From NCBI GenBank assembly GCA_945868085.1, contig CAMBKF010000023.1, forward strand, positions 1 through 32,602: 32,602 bases of DNA, in the 5' to 3' direction. Of this stretch, positions 24,974-32,450 are shown in pieces. Source of the DNA: an uncultured Oscillibacter sp. GTDB taxonomy: Bacteria > Bacillota > Clostridia > Oscillospirales > Oscillospiraceae. How positions within the stretch are numbered: the stretch's first letter is position 1; every line of letters begins with the position of its first letter. The notes below the pieces were generated by a model. The model saw only the letters and a list, made by a program, of their open reading frames with translations. It had not been told where the DNA came from and did no database searches. A program made the position numbers and the translations under genes.

Positions 24974-25008
24974 AAAACGCAGAGCGGTGCACCGCCCTGC
25001 GTTTTTTT
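24974..25008. terminator. Bidirectional terminator of the rlmB operon
   Basis: AACGCAG-AGCGG-TGCA-CCGCC-CTGCGTT forms a stem with one mismatch, followed by TTTTTTT on the plus strand and a T run on the minus strand too. It also serves the 41-residue gene that arrives from the right. Confidence 0.85.
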
Positions 25009-25038
25009 GCTGGTTGATGATCCCGCCCCGGGTGCCGG

Positions 25039-25164
25039 TCACTCCTCCTGGTCATCGGCCTCCACATACAGCTCCTCGCACTTGCGCTGAGCCTCGATGA
25101 GGACGTTCTGCGCCTGCTCCGCCGCCCGCATCATGATGAGGTACATCTCCTTATAGTCCGGCAT
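25039..25164 (-). CDS. 41-residue acidic helical protein
   Basis: An excellent ribosome site (AAAAGGAGGTGAAACC) precedes an ATG ORF of 41 codons ending EADDQEE. The product is acidic and helical (YKEMYLIMMRAAEQAQNVLIEAQ). It is divergent from a small XRE gene, with directly repeated sequences between them. The longer frame reaching 25293 has no support. I do not recognise it; such small partners next to XRE regulators are sometimes antagonists or element-borne proteins. Confidence 0.7.
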   Translation of the reverse strand: MPDYKEMYLIMMRAAEQAQNVLIEAQRKCEELYVEADDQEE

Positions 25165-25188
25165 GGTTTCACCTCCTTTTCTGTGATT

Positions 25189-25226
25189 ATAGGACAATTT
25201 GACCCTATAATTAATAGGACAAATTG
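25189..25226. promoter_or_regulatory. Two direct repeats between divergent small genes
   Basis: ATAGGACAATTTG (25189-25201) and ATAGGACAAATTG (25214-25226) are 12-of-13 matches 25 bp apart, in the short AT-rich region between the two genes. On the minus strand TATAAT (25192-25187) is a likely -10. They are candidate operators for the XRE protein; the promoters are not otherwise clear. Confidence 0.6.
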
Positions 25227-25250
25227 GCATAATTCTACTGGGTGATGCTA

Positions 25251-25478
25251 ATGAGCCGATTAAGGGACCTCCGCAAGGAGCGGGGCTACACACAGGTGAA
25301 AATGCAGATGCTCACGGGCATCGATCAGAGCGCCTACTCCAAGATCGAGCGGGGCGAGCGCTACCTGAGTTTTGAGCAGTGCAAACGGGTGGCCCTGGCC
25401 CTGCACACCAGCATGGACTACCTGGCGGGCCTGACCGATGAAAAGTCCCCCTATCCCAGAACCAAAAACGCAGAGTGA
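25251..25478 (+). CDS. Small XRE family DNA-binding protein
   Basis: The 75-residue protein is a single XRE helix-turn-helix (RLRDLRKERGYTQVKMQ...QSAYSKIERGERYLS) with a helix and a short tail, and no effector domain. I chose the ATG at 25251, preceded by GGTGA at 5 bp spacing; GTG at 25242 and ATG at 25245 are alternatives. It is divergent from a 41-residue gene with two direct repeats between. It most likely binds those repeats and represses both genes. Confidence 0.8.
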   Translation: MSRLRDLRKERGYTQVKMQMLTGIDQSAYSKIERGERYLSFEQCKRVALALHTSMDYLAGLTDEKSPYPRTKNAE

Positions 25479-25519
25479 GCTGCCCCTGTCATTCCGGGAG
25501 CGCGATGTACGTCCGGGCG

Positions 25520-25831
25520 GCGGGACACATGGGTCCCGCCCTACAGCCGTTATTTTTGTAGGGCAGGGCCCGTGTGCCCTGCCGGGAGTGCGGCGCAAGT
25601 CCAATCGGCGGGCTGGGGGCAGCCCGCCCTACGAAATAAAAACAGGAAATTCGGCGGGCGGGCCGATGTGGGCATCGGCCCCTACGGAAAGGATGCGATC
25701 ATTGCGTAGGGCGGCGTGCCCTCACGCCGCCGCACGGCGGACGCGGAGGTTTCCCCTGTCCCGCCAGGCCAGCACAAGCGCAGGGACGCGGATCGTCACG
25801 GCCCGTGTGCGCACCAGCCGCGCAATGACAG
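25520..25831. repeat. Third cluster of variable-arm palindromic repeats
   Basis: Five units (25520-25545, 25557-25586, 25607-25633, 25660-25687, 25704-25735) carry the same CTACA/TGTAG flanks as the array at 18690. The unit at 25660 is identical to the one at 18743. They are followed by a piece shared with the repeat at 19160 (25736-25790) and a copy of the second type (25805-25831). No ORF is supported. Confidence 0.8.
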
Positions 25832-25847
25832 GAATTTTCGAGCAAAT

Positions 25848-25886
25848 AAAAGTGCAGAGTGACATGTGTCACTCTGCACTTTTATT
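25848..25886 (-). terminator. Terminator overlapping the pyridoxal kinase 3' end
   Basis: AGTGCAGAGTGACA pairs perfectly with TGTCACTCTGCACT, and the minus strand continues TTTTATTT. The last four codons of the kinase gene form part of the stem. Confidence 0.85.
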
Positions 25887-26714
25887 GTTTTTATTCTGCT
25901 GTGCCAGCCAGGGCAGGGCCTTTTCAAATTCCACGCCGTACCAGCCGGCCTGGGGATCGGCCTGGGTGCAGCGGATGCACTCCAGGGTGAAATCCACCGC
26001 CAGGGTCACCGCCTGCTCCAGGGTGTGGCCCTGCATCATGGCCCCCAGCACCGTGGCGGTGAAAATATCCCCGGTGCCGTGGAAGCCCGCGTGGACCTTC
26101 TCATTATAATAGGCAAAATACCGGCCGGTGGCCCGGTCGTAGGACATGGCGCCCAGGCGCCGGTCATCAAAGCTCACCCCGGTGAGCACCACCCGGGGGG
26201 CCAGGGCAGACAGCTTCTGCAGCAGCGCGCGCACGAAGGCCTCGTCCGGGTCCTCCCGGTAGGGGGTGTCCGTCAGGAGACAGGCCTCGGTGAGGTTGGG
26301 CAGCAGCACGTCCGCCCGGGCGCAGACCTTCTTCATATACTGGGGAAAATCCGGGGCAAAGGGCTTATAGAGCCGGCCGTGGTCGGCCATGGCCGGGTCC
26401 ACCACGATGAGGGTATCCGGCCCCCGGAGCAGGTCAAACACCCGGCACACCGCCTCCGTCTGCCGGGGGGAGGCCAGATAGCCGCTGGCGATGGCGTCCA
26501 GATGCACCTGCTGGCTCTTCCAGTGGCGGGCGATGGGCAGCAGCTCATCCGTCAGGTCCCGGCAGGTGAAATCCGGGAAAATGGTGTGGGTGCTCAGAAC
26601 CGCCGTGGGGATCACGGCGCACTCCACCCCCATCACCGACAGCACCGGCAGCGCCACCGTCAGGGAACACCGCCCCAGGCAGGAGATATCCTGTATGCTT
26701 GCCACTCGCTTCAT
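25869..26714 (-). CDS. Pyridoxamine/pyridoxal kinase (PfkB-like superfamily)
   Basis: The 281-residue protein is a ribokinase-superfamily vitamin B6 kinase of PdxY/PdxK type. It has IQDISCLGRCSLTVALPVLS (7-26) for pyridoxal binding, VVDPAMADHGRLY (104-116), LPNLTEACLLT (138-148), and the anion hole GTGD (213-216) with catalytic Asp216. It phosphorylates pyridoxal, pyridoxamine or pyridoxine using ATP to salvage B6. The ATG at 26714 follows GGGAGG; the ATG nine codons upstream has no ribosome site. It is a monocistronic gene. PLP made this way would serve enzymes such as the MalY/PatB-like protein here, though the two are not linked. Confidence 0.85.
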   Translation of the reverse strand: MKRVASIQDISCLGRCSLTVALPVLSVMGVECAVIPTAVLSTHTIFPDFTCRDLTDELLPIARHWKSQQVHLDAIASGYLASPRQTEAVCRVFDLLRGPDTLIVVDPAMADHGRLYKPFAPDFPQYMKKVCARADVLLPNLTEACLLTDTPYREDPDEAFVRALLQKLSALAPRVVLTGVSFDDRRLGAMSYDRATGRYFAYYNEKVHAGFHGTGDIFTATVLGAMMQGHTLEQAVTLAVDFTLECIRCTQADPQAGWYGVEFEKALPWLAQQNKNNKSAE

Positions 26715-26823
26715 GGTCCGGCCCTCCCGTTCGTTCTTCATTCCTCGTCAGCATAGCACAGGTCTGGATATAATAATAGTACCAGTTTCATTGTGCCGGA
26801 TAATACCAGACGGAAATTTCCCC

Positions 26824-26852
26824 TTGTTTTGCCGGGGGATCTGTGCTATACT
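26824..26852 (+). promoter_or_regulatory. Promoter of the truncated tRNA-Leu
   Basis: TTGTTT (26824-26829) and TATACT (26847-26852) are separated by 17 bp and lie 12 bp before the tRNA 5' end. The promoter is intact although the tRNA is not, so it may now express the downstream small ORF. Confidence 0.75.
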
Positions 26853-26864
26853 TTTCAAAAATCC

Positions 26865-26903
26865 GCGGGCATGATGGAATTGGTAGACATGCGAGATTTA
26901 GGT
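26865..26903 (+). pseudogene. 5' half of a tRNA-Leu gene
   Basis: The acceptor strand GCGGGCA, a D arm and the anticodon-loop words GATTTAGGT are all present, ending exactly at the end of the shared word GATTTAGGT that also occurs in the intact tRNA-Leu at 27239. The 3' half of the anticodon stem, the variable arm, T arm and acceptor are replaced by unrelated DNA. It cannot fold as a tRNA. A recombination event inside the anticodon loop is the simplest explanation. Confidence 0.7.
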
Positions 26904-26959
26904 GACGTCACCTCAGTGAAGATTTTTGCAAATGGATGAATTTGCAGGAGGATATGCCG

Positions 26960-27160
26960 ATGGGAAAGCTGAGAAAACAAAATAGCAACATACCCGCATT
27001 CCCCAGAATAACACCTGATAAGACCGAAACTTTTGCTGGCAAGTGGACTGCCCGTGTTACTAAGATATTCAATCATCCTGATGGCTCTATTATTAAAGCG
27101 ACCAGAAAAATCAACAAAGATGGGAGCATAACCGATAAAATCGAGCATAGACACAAATAA
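26960..27160 (+). CDS. 66-residue basic protein of unknown function
   Basis: The ATG at 26960 follows GGAGGA at good spacing; a second ATG at 26936 would put that site inside the gene. The product is basic and lysine-rich (GKWTARVTKIFNHPDGSIIKATRKINKDGS) with a beta-rich look. It starts just downstream of the broken tRNA-Leu and is probably transcribed from that tRNA's promoter. I do not recognise the family. It appears to be part of an accessory insertion. Confidence 0.55.
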   Translation: MGKLRKQNSNIPAFPRITPDKTETFAGKWTARVTKIFNHPDGSIIKATRKINKDGSITDKIEHRHK

Positions 27161-27207
27161 CATATTTGTGCTTCATCTTGACCCCTTGCGGTACCAAACA
27201 ATAAAAA

Positions 27208-27236
27208 ATAGCGGCAGTTTTTCTTGCCGCTTATAT
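27208..27236 (+). terminator. Weak hairpin between the small ORF and tRNA-Leu
   Basis: AGCGGCA pairs with TGCCGCT around an 8-base loop, followed by TATATA rather than a T run. It may end the small ORF transcript. Confidence 0.45.
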
Positions 27237-27238
27237 AT

Positions 27239-27323
27239 GCGGGTATGGCGGAATTGGCAGACGCGCAGGATTTAGGTTCCTGTGAAGTGATTCGTGTGGG
27301 TTCGACCCCCACTACCCGTACCA
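27239..27323 (+). tRNA. tRNA-Leu (TAG)
   Basis: The 85-nt gene begins GCGGGTA, ends TACCCGT-ACCA with a G-U closing pair, and has the anticodon TAG in GGATTTAGGTTCC and a long variable arm typical of class II tRNAs. TTGACC at 27178 is a possible -35, but the -10 is poor. Confidence 0.95.
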
Positions 27324-27328
27324 TAATT

Positions 27329-27374
27329 GGACCAAACATTGATACAATGTGTTGATGTTTGGCCCGTTTCTTTT
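27329..27374 (+). terminator. Terminator of tRNA-Leu
   Basis: GGACCAAACAT (27329-27339) pairs with ATGTTTGGCCC (27355-27365), with one bulge, followed by TTTCTTTTT. Confidence 0.75.
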
Positions 27375-27394
27375 TGCCCGGAAAGCCCGTGATG

Positions 27395-27710
27395 AGAATC
27401 AATCGGTCCCCATCTCGGTCTCCAATGCGGCACTCTCTGCATCGAGGGACTCCGTGTTCAGGTATTCATCCAGCAACATCTGGCAGGTTTCCATCAGGAC
27501 TTCCCGTTGTATTGCCAGATCACGCGGCGGTACTTGTCAGTGCTGTGCCATACCTTGGGACCATAGTATTCCCCGCAATCACCGCAGACGATCTTTGCCG
27601 AGAATGGACTCAGGCTGTTATGGTGCCGCCCTTTGGATTTACGGACTGCCCTGCTCCGTCAGGTGCTTTGCGATCAGGTTGATCTTCCCGGCCACGTGAA
27701 AGAGGAAAAC
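27395..27710 (-). pseudogene. Decayed large serine recombinase (middle fragment)
   Basis: On the minus strand, frameshifted pieces read KINLIAKHLTEQGSP then a stop, then a zinc-ribbon segment CGDCGEYYGPKVWHSTDKYRR ending at 27494, then MLLDEYLNTESLDAESAALE in another frame. These are the end of the recombinase domain, the zinc beta-ribbon and the start of the coiled coil of large serine recombinases, in the right order. Stop codons and frameshifts disrupt them, and both the catalytic domain and the C-terminus are absent. It marks a lost mobile element beside the restriction operon. Confidence 0.75.
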
Positions 27711-27744
27711 TTAACCACTTTTCAAAAAAGGATTAGAAAACGTA

Positions 27745-27776
27745 AAAACTGCCTCCGCAAAAGCTGCGGAAGCAGT
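27745..27776 (-). terminator. Terminator-like hairpin before hsdR
   Basis: CTGCCTCCGCA pairs with TGCGGAAGCAG with one mismatch; the minus strand continues TTTTTACG. It would stop leftward transcription, so it may be left from a gene that was once to its right. Confidence 0.55.
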
Positions 27777-27795
27777 AGATTATCCAGCTGGATCG

Positions 27796-27804
27796 TGATA
27801 TAAT
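27796..27804 (+). promoter_or_regulatory. Extended -10 promoter of the hsd operon
   Basis: TGATATAAT (27796-27804) is a consensus extended -10. The -35 (TAGATT at 27776-27781, 17-bp spacer) is poor, as is common for extended -10 promoters. Confidence 0.6.
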
Positions 27805-27859
27805 ATTATGTCAAAATATAAGTGTGATTTGTTTTTCGTTGTGCTGGGAGGCGACCAAC

Positions 27860-30610
27860 ATGACCCCTGAAGAAAGAGCCAGACAACTGATCGATGCCCG
27901 TCTTTCGCAATCCGGCTGGGTCGTTCAGGATCTGAAAAAAGTGAATCCCATGGCTTCTCTCGGTGTTGCTGTTCGGGAATATCCCACCAGTACCGGGCCA
28001 GTTGACTATGCTCTTTTTGTTGATGGGAAGCCCGTTGGCGTGATTGAAGCGAAAAAGGACGAGCTGGGCGAGAACATCACTGTGGTCGAGGGGCAGTCCG
28101 GACGCTATGCCAACAGCACCTTCAAATATATAACCACCGAGTATAAAATCCGCTTTGCCTATGAGGCCACCGGGCAGCTTACCCGTTTCACGGATTATGC
28201 TGATGTCAAGTATCGCTCCCGGCGTGTATTTTCCTTCCATAGGCCGGAAACGCTGCTGGCCCTGCTTGCAAAGGACGATACGATCCGCAACAACATGAAG
28301 CGCTTCCCGGCTTTCGACACCACCGGATTCCGCAAATGCCAGATCACAGCGATTCGGAATCTGGATGCTTCCTTTGCGGATAATCGCCCCAAGGCGCTGG
28401 TGCAGATGGCAACCGGCGCAGGCAAGACTTTCACAGCAATCACGGCAGCATACCGTCTGCTGAAGTTTGGCAAGATGAAGCGCATCCTGTTTCTTGTGGA
28501 CACCAAGTCACTGGGCGAGCAGGCGGAGCGGGAATTCCTTGCCTATACGCCGAATGACGACAACCGCTTCTTTGCCCAGCTTTACGGTGTTCGCCGCCTG
28601 AACAGCTCCTATATCCCCAATGACATCCAGATCTGCGTCAGCACCATTCAGCGGATGTACTCCATCCTGAAGGGTGAGGAAATGGATGAATCCGCAGAGG
28701 AAGAATCCTTCTTCGAGCAGGCCGGAGCCGACACACAGGCCGCAAAAGAGGTCGTCTATAACGAAAAGGTTCCCCCGGAGTTTTTCGACTGCATCATCGT
28801 CGATGAATGCCATCGGTCGATCTATAACGTTTGGAATCAGGTGCTGGAATATTTCGACGCCTTCATCATTGGCCTGACCGCTACGCCGGACAAGCGTACC
28901 TTTGCCTTTTTCAACCAGAACGTGGTCAGCGAATATTCGCGAGAGCAGGCCATTATCGACGGGGTCAATGTCGGTGAGGACATCTTCCTCATTGAGACCG
29001 ATGTTACGAAAAACGGTGCGATGATCCTGAAGCAGCAGATCGAGTACCGGGACCGCCTGACTCGCGCCAAGCGCTGGAAACAGATGGACGAGGACCTGAT
29101 CTATACCACGGCAAAGCTGGATCGGGACGTTGTAAATCCCAGCCAGATCCGCACCGTGATCCGAGCGTTCCGGGACAACCTGTTCACGCAGCTTTTCCCG
29201 CATCGCCGCGAAGTACCCAAGACGCTGATCTTTGCCAAGACCGACAGCCATGCGGATGATATCATTCAGATCGTCCGGGAGGAGTTTGGCGAGGGCAATG
29301 AATTCTGCCAGAAGATCACCTGTCAGGCGGACCGTCCGGAGACTGTTCTCAGCGCCTTCCGCAACGATTATAATCCCCGTATTGCCGTTACCGTTGACAT
29401 GATCGCCACCGGGACGGACGTGAAGCCCATCGAGTGCCTGATCTTCATGCGCGATGTTCGCAGCAAGAATTATTTTGAGCAGATGAAGGGGCGCGGCACC
29501 CGCACCCTCGGCAAGGACGATCTGCAGAAGGTGACGCCTTCCGCCACGGAGAACAAGGATCATTTTGTGATCGTGGACGCCGTTGGCGTCACGAAATCCA
29601 AGAAGACCGAGACCCGCACGCTGGAGCGCAAGCCCTCCGTCAGCATGAAGGAACTGATGCTGCGTGTAGCCATGGGAACAAAGGATGAAGACACCCTCAC
29701 ATCCCTTGCAAACCGTGTGATCCGGCTCAACAGCCAGATGACCGACCGCGAGCGCACCGAATTCAGCAGCACCGTCGGCAGCAGCGCCGGGAACATCGCC
29801 CAGCATCTGCTGGACGCCTTTGACCCAGATATTGTTTCCGCCAAAGCGGGGGTGGATCTGTCTGACGATCATGAGCCGACCGAGGACGAGCAGCGCCGCA
29901 TGGACGAGGCGAAGAAAGACCTGATCCGGCAGGCCGTTCAGCCCTTCTTCGATCCCGACGTCCGGGATTACATCGAGAATATGCGCCGCAGCCATGAGCA
30001 GGTCATCGATTCCGTGAATATCGACACGGTGCTCTTTGCCGGGTATGATACCGACAAGCAGGCGAATGCAGACCGCATCCTCAAGACCTTCCATGCGTTT
30101 ATCGAGGAGAACAAGGATGAAATCCTTGCCCTGCGGATCATTTACGATCAGCGGTACAAGGACCGTCCCATGGCGATCACAAAGCTCAAAGCCCTGTATG
30201 AAAAGCTGAAGGCGCAGAACATCACCATCGAGCGCCTGTGGGAATGCTATGCCATCAAGAAGCCGGAAAAGGTCAAGCGGGGCACCGTGGCGCAGCTTAC
30301 GGACCTGATCTCCATCATCCGCTTTGAGATGGGCTATGCTGATCACCTCGCCCCGTTTGCGGACAAGGTGAATTATAACTTCATGCAGTGGACGCTGCGC
30401 CGGAACGCAGGCCATATCCATTTTACGGATGAGCAGATGGAATGGCTGCGCCTCATCAAGGATCACATCGCTGTTTCCCTCAGTATTGAGCCGGAGGATT
30501 TGGACCTCAGTCCATTTGACCGCAAGGGCGGTCTGGGCAGGTTTTACGATGTGTTCGGAGATCAGTACGAGGCGATTTTACAGGAAATGAACGTGGAATT
30601 GGTAGCATAA
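27860..30610 (+). CDS. hsdR: Type I restriction enzyme R subunit (HsdR)
   Basis: The 916-residue protein has an N-terminal PD-(D/E)xK nuclease (Asp49 in PVDYALFVDG, then VIEAKK with Glu63 and Lys65), a superfamily 2 helicase with Walker A ATGAGKT (184-190) and DECH (315-318), a second helicase lobe with TGTDVKPIECLIFMR and QMKGRGTRT, and a C-terminal EcoEI-type region that contacts the methylase. It translocates DNA using ATP and cuts at a distance from unmodified sites. The ATG at 27860 follows GGGAGGCGACC; an upstream frame to 27824 lacks a ribosome site. It is the first gene of the hsd operon. Confidence 0.9.
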   Translation: MTPEERARQLIDARLSQSGWVVQDLKKVNPMASLGVAVREYPTSTGPVDYALFVDGKPVGVIEAKKDELGENITVVEGQSGRYANSTFKYITTEYKIRFAYEATGQLTRFTDYADVKYRSRRVFSFHRPETLLALLAKDDTIRNNMKRFPAFDTTGFRKCQITAIRNLDASFADNRPKALVQMATGAGKTFTAITAAYRLLKFGKMKRILFLVDTKSLGEQAEREFLAYTPNDDNRFFAQLYGVRRLNSSYIPNDIQICVSTIQRMYSILKGEEMDESAEEESFFEQAGADTQAAKEVVYNEKVPPEFFDCIIVDECHRSIYNVWNQVLEYFDAFIIGLTATPDKRTFAFFNQNVVSEYSREQAIIDGVNVGEDIFLIETDVTKNGAMILKQQIEYRDRLTRAKRWKQMDEDLIYTTAKLDRDVVNPSQIRTVIRAFRDNLFTQLFPHRREVPKTLIFAKTDSHADDIIQIVREEFGEGNEFCQKITCQADRPETVLSAFRNDYNPRIAVTVDMIATGTDVKPIECLIFMRDVRSKNYFEQMKGRGTRTLGKDDLQKVTPSATENKDHFVIVDAVGVTKSKKTETRTLERKPSVSMKELMLRVAMGTKDEDTLTSLANRVIRLNSQMTDRERTEFSSTVGSSAGNIAQHLLDAFDPDIVSAKAGVDLSDDHEPTEDEQRRMDEAKKDLIRQAVQPFFDPDVRDYIENMRRSHEQVIDSVNIDTVLFAGYDTDKQANADRILKTFHAFIEENKDEILALRIIYDQRYKDRPMAITKLKALYEKLKAQNITIERLWECYAIKKPEKVKRGTVAQLTDLISIIRFEMGYADHLAPFADKVNYNFMQWTLRRNAGHIHFTDEQMEWLRLIKDHIAVSLSIEPEDLDLSPFDRKGGLGRFYDVFGDQYEAILQEMNVELVA

Positions 30611-30622
30611 GGAGGGCAAATT

Positions 30623-31780
30623 TTGGAATTAGTCGAATTGGGCACACTCCTTGAAATGGAAAAGGGTAAAAAGCCAGCTATCGTGTCTGTGGAGCCCAAA
30701 GAGGGCTTCCTGCCTTATGTGGATATTGACGTTTTTGAAAAAGGCATAATAAAGCAATATACGGAAGGCTCAAAGTGTACACCCTGTGAGGACGGGGATA
30801 TTCTGATCGTGTGTGATGGTTCGCGCTCTGGCCTTGTCGGGAAAGCGGTAAAAGGTTATGTTGGTTCTACTCTTGCCAGAATTTCCGCTCCCGGATTGAT
30901 CAGAGATTATCTCTATCATTTCGTACAAGGGAAGTATGCCCTGTTAAATACAAGGAAAAAGGGTACCGGGACTCCGCATTTAAATCCTGAGTTGCTGAAA
31001 AAGCAAAAACTCGTAGTTCCAGATGTAGCAGAGCAGGAGCGTATTGTTGCCCGGATCGAGGAGCTGTTCTCCCAACTCGACGCCGGGGTGGAAACGCTGA
31101 AGAAAACAAAAGCACAGCTTGCGGTGTATCGGCAGGCCGTGCTGAAAGAGGCGTTTGATTCAATTGAAGATCAGTATTATCAAACACTCAATACAGCCAT
31201 TCTTGGGTCGCCACAGAATGGTTTATATAAACCGAAAAGCGATTACAGTGATAATGGAACTCCAATTTTAAGAATAGATGGTTTCTATGATGGCTTCATA
31301 GTAAAAGACTATTACTATAAGCGCGTTAACCTTACTGTGGATGAGATTACACGCTATTCATTGGAAATAGGAGATTTAATTGTCAATCGTGTGAACTCCA
31401 TGCCTTATCTGGGAAAATGTGCTTTGGTTCGTTTCCTAGGAGAGACAACTGTATTTGAAAGTAATATGATGCGCATAAAGTTGGACAACGAAAAGGTGAA
31501 CGGTGATTTTCTAACGTATTATCTATCGTCGTCCACCGGGAGAAAAGAATTAACTAAGAGTGCAAAGCAAGCAGTTAATCAGGCAAGCATTAATCAGACG
31601 GATGTCGGAAATGCAATCGTGCCAATGCCACCTGTGGAAATACAAAAGCGATTGCTGACATATATCGAATCCCGTCTGTCCGTCTGCGACAGCATTGAGC
31701 ATACCGTGGATACCGCCTTACAGCAGGCAGAGGCCATGCGGCAGAGTATTTTGAAAGACGCTTTTGAGGGGAAGCTATAA
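30623..31780 (+). CDS. hsdS: Type I restriction specificity subunit (HsdS)
   Basis: The 385-residue protein has two target-recognition domains (about 1-136 and 187-340), each followed by a conserved coiled-coil spacer: QERIVARIEELFSQLDAGVE (138-157) and EIQKRLLTYIESRL near the C-terminus (both ending in a VLKEAF / ILKDAF motif). It sets the DNA sequence read by both modification and restriction. It starts at TTG, 12 bp after hsdR, with GGAGGG correctly spaced, consistent with coupled expression. The recognition domains are more AT-rich than hsdR, as usual for exchangeable domains. The target cannot be predicted from sequence. Confidence 0.9.
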   Translation: MELVELGTLLEMEKGKKPAIVSVEPKEGFLPYVDIDVFEKGIIKQYTEGSKCTPCEDGDILIVCDGSRSGLVGKAVKGYVGSTLARISAPGLIRDYLYHFVQGKYALLNTRKKGTGTPHLNPELLKKQKLVVPDVAEQERIVARIEELFSQLDAGVETLKKTKAQLAVYRQAVLKEAFDSIEDQYYQTLNTAILGSPQNGLYKPKSDYSDNGTPILRIDGFYDGFIVKDYYYKRVNLTVDEITRYSLEIGDLIVNRVNSMPYLGKCALVRFLGETTVFESNMMRIKLDNEKVNGDFLTYYLSSSTGRKELTKSAKQAVNQASINQTDVGNAIVPMPPVEIQKRLLTYIESRLSVCDSIEHTVDTALQQAEAMRQSILKDAFEGKL

Positions 31781-31781
31781 T

Positions 31782-32450
31782 GTGGAAAATATAATCAACT
31801 TTCTAAATGTCAACAATGGTGCGTTGATGGTTATAATAACAGCCGTCTATGTTGTTGCTACTATTCAGATTTGCAGAGCAAACATAAAATCGGCGAAAGC
31901 ATCAAACGCACAAGTCGCCGCTGCAAAAGAGCAAACCGATGCGGTCAAAGCGCAGCTTGACGAATCGAAAAGAGAATATGAAGAAACAAAGCGTCTCCAA
32001 ATGATGCCGTATTTTGAAATCATAGTGCATGATGATATACGGGATTTTGTTGAGTGCATAGGGCTTACTATTTCGAACAGCAACGCAGAGAACAGTACCA
32101 TTATCGATCGAAGGATTTCAATAAAAAATATTGGTCTTGGTGTTGCAAAAGACTTTACATACACATGGTGCAATTTGGATGGATGTTATCCGCGGAACGA
32201 TCTTGGTTTTACAGCATTTGCTCCGGGAGAAGAAAAAAGCATCTATTTTGATTTTTATGCCGAACATAAAGAGGACTTTAGCGAATATGAAGCTCAGGTA
32301 TCAATGATTTTTTATTACTCTGATTTGCTTGAAAACAAGTATTCTGTAGTTCTGAACCTTGTATTTAGAATTGCCAAAGATGGTGAAGTTGATATAACAG
32401 ATTATCATGTTAGTATTCCAAGCCGTATAAAGGAGAGCAACAATGTCTGA
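31782..32450 (+). CDS. Membrane-anchored protein inside the hsd operon
   Basis: The 222-residue protein has a single membrane helix near the N-terminus (about residues 13-31, ALMVIITAVYVVATI), a charged coiled coil (about 35-75) and a beta-rich C-terminal domain I cannot assign (GLTISNSN...IKNIGLGVAKDFTY, resembling an immunoglobulin-like fold). I chose the GTG at 31782, with GAGGGG upstream; a TTG at 31764 would overlap hsdS. It begins directly after the hsdS stop, and its last 8 bp overlap hsdM, so it is translationally coupled to both. It is not a known subunit. A regulatory or defence-associated role is inference. Confidence 0.7.
   Translation: MENIINFLNVNNGALMVIITAVYVVATIQICRANIKSAKASNAQVAAAKEQTDAVKAQLDESKREYEETKRLQMMPYFEIIVHDDIRDFVECIGLTISNSNAENSTIIDRRISIKNIGLGVAKDFTYTWCNLDGCYPRNDLGFTAFAPGEEKSIYFDFYAEHKEDFSEYEAQVSMIFYYSDLLENKYSVVLNLVFRIAKDGEVDITDYHVSIPSRIKESNNV

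Noticed and set aside
28508-30466. Minus-strand ORF of 652 codons opposite hsdR
   Set aside because: Antisense shadow of hsdR; no ribosome site or family features.
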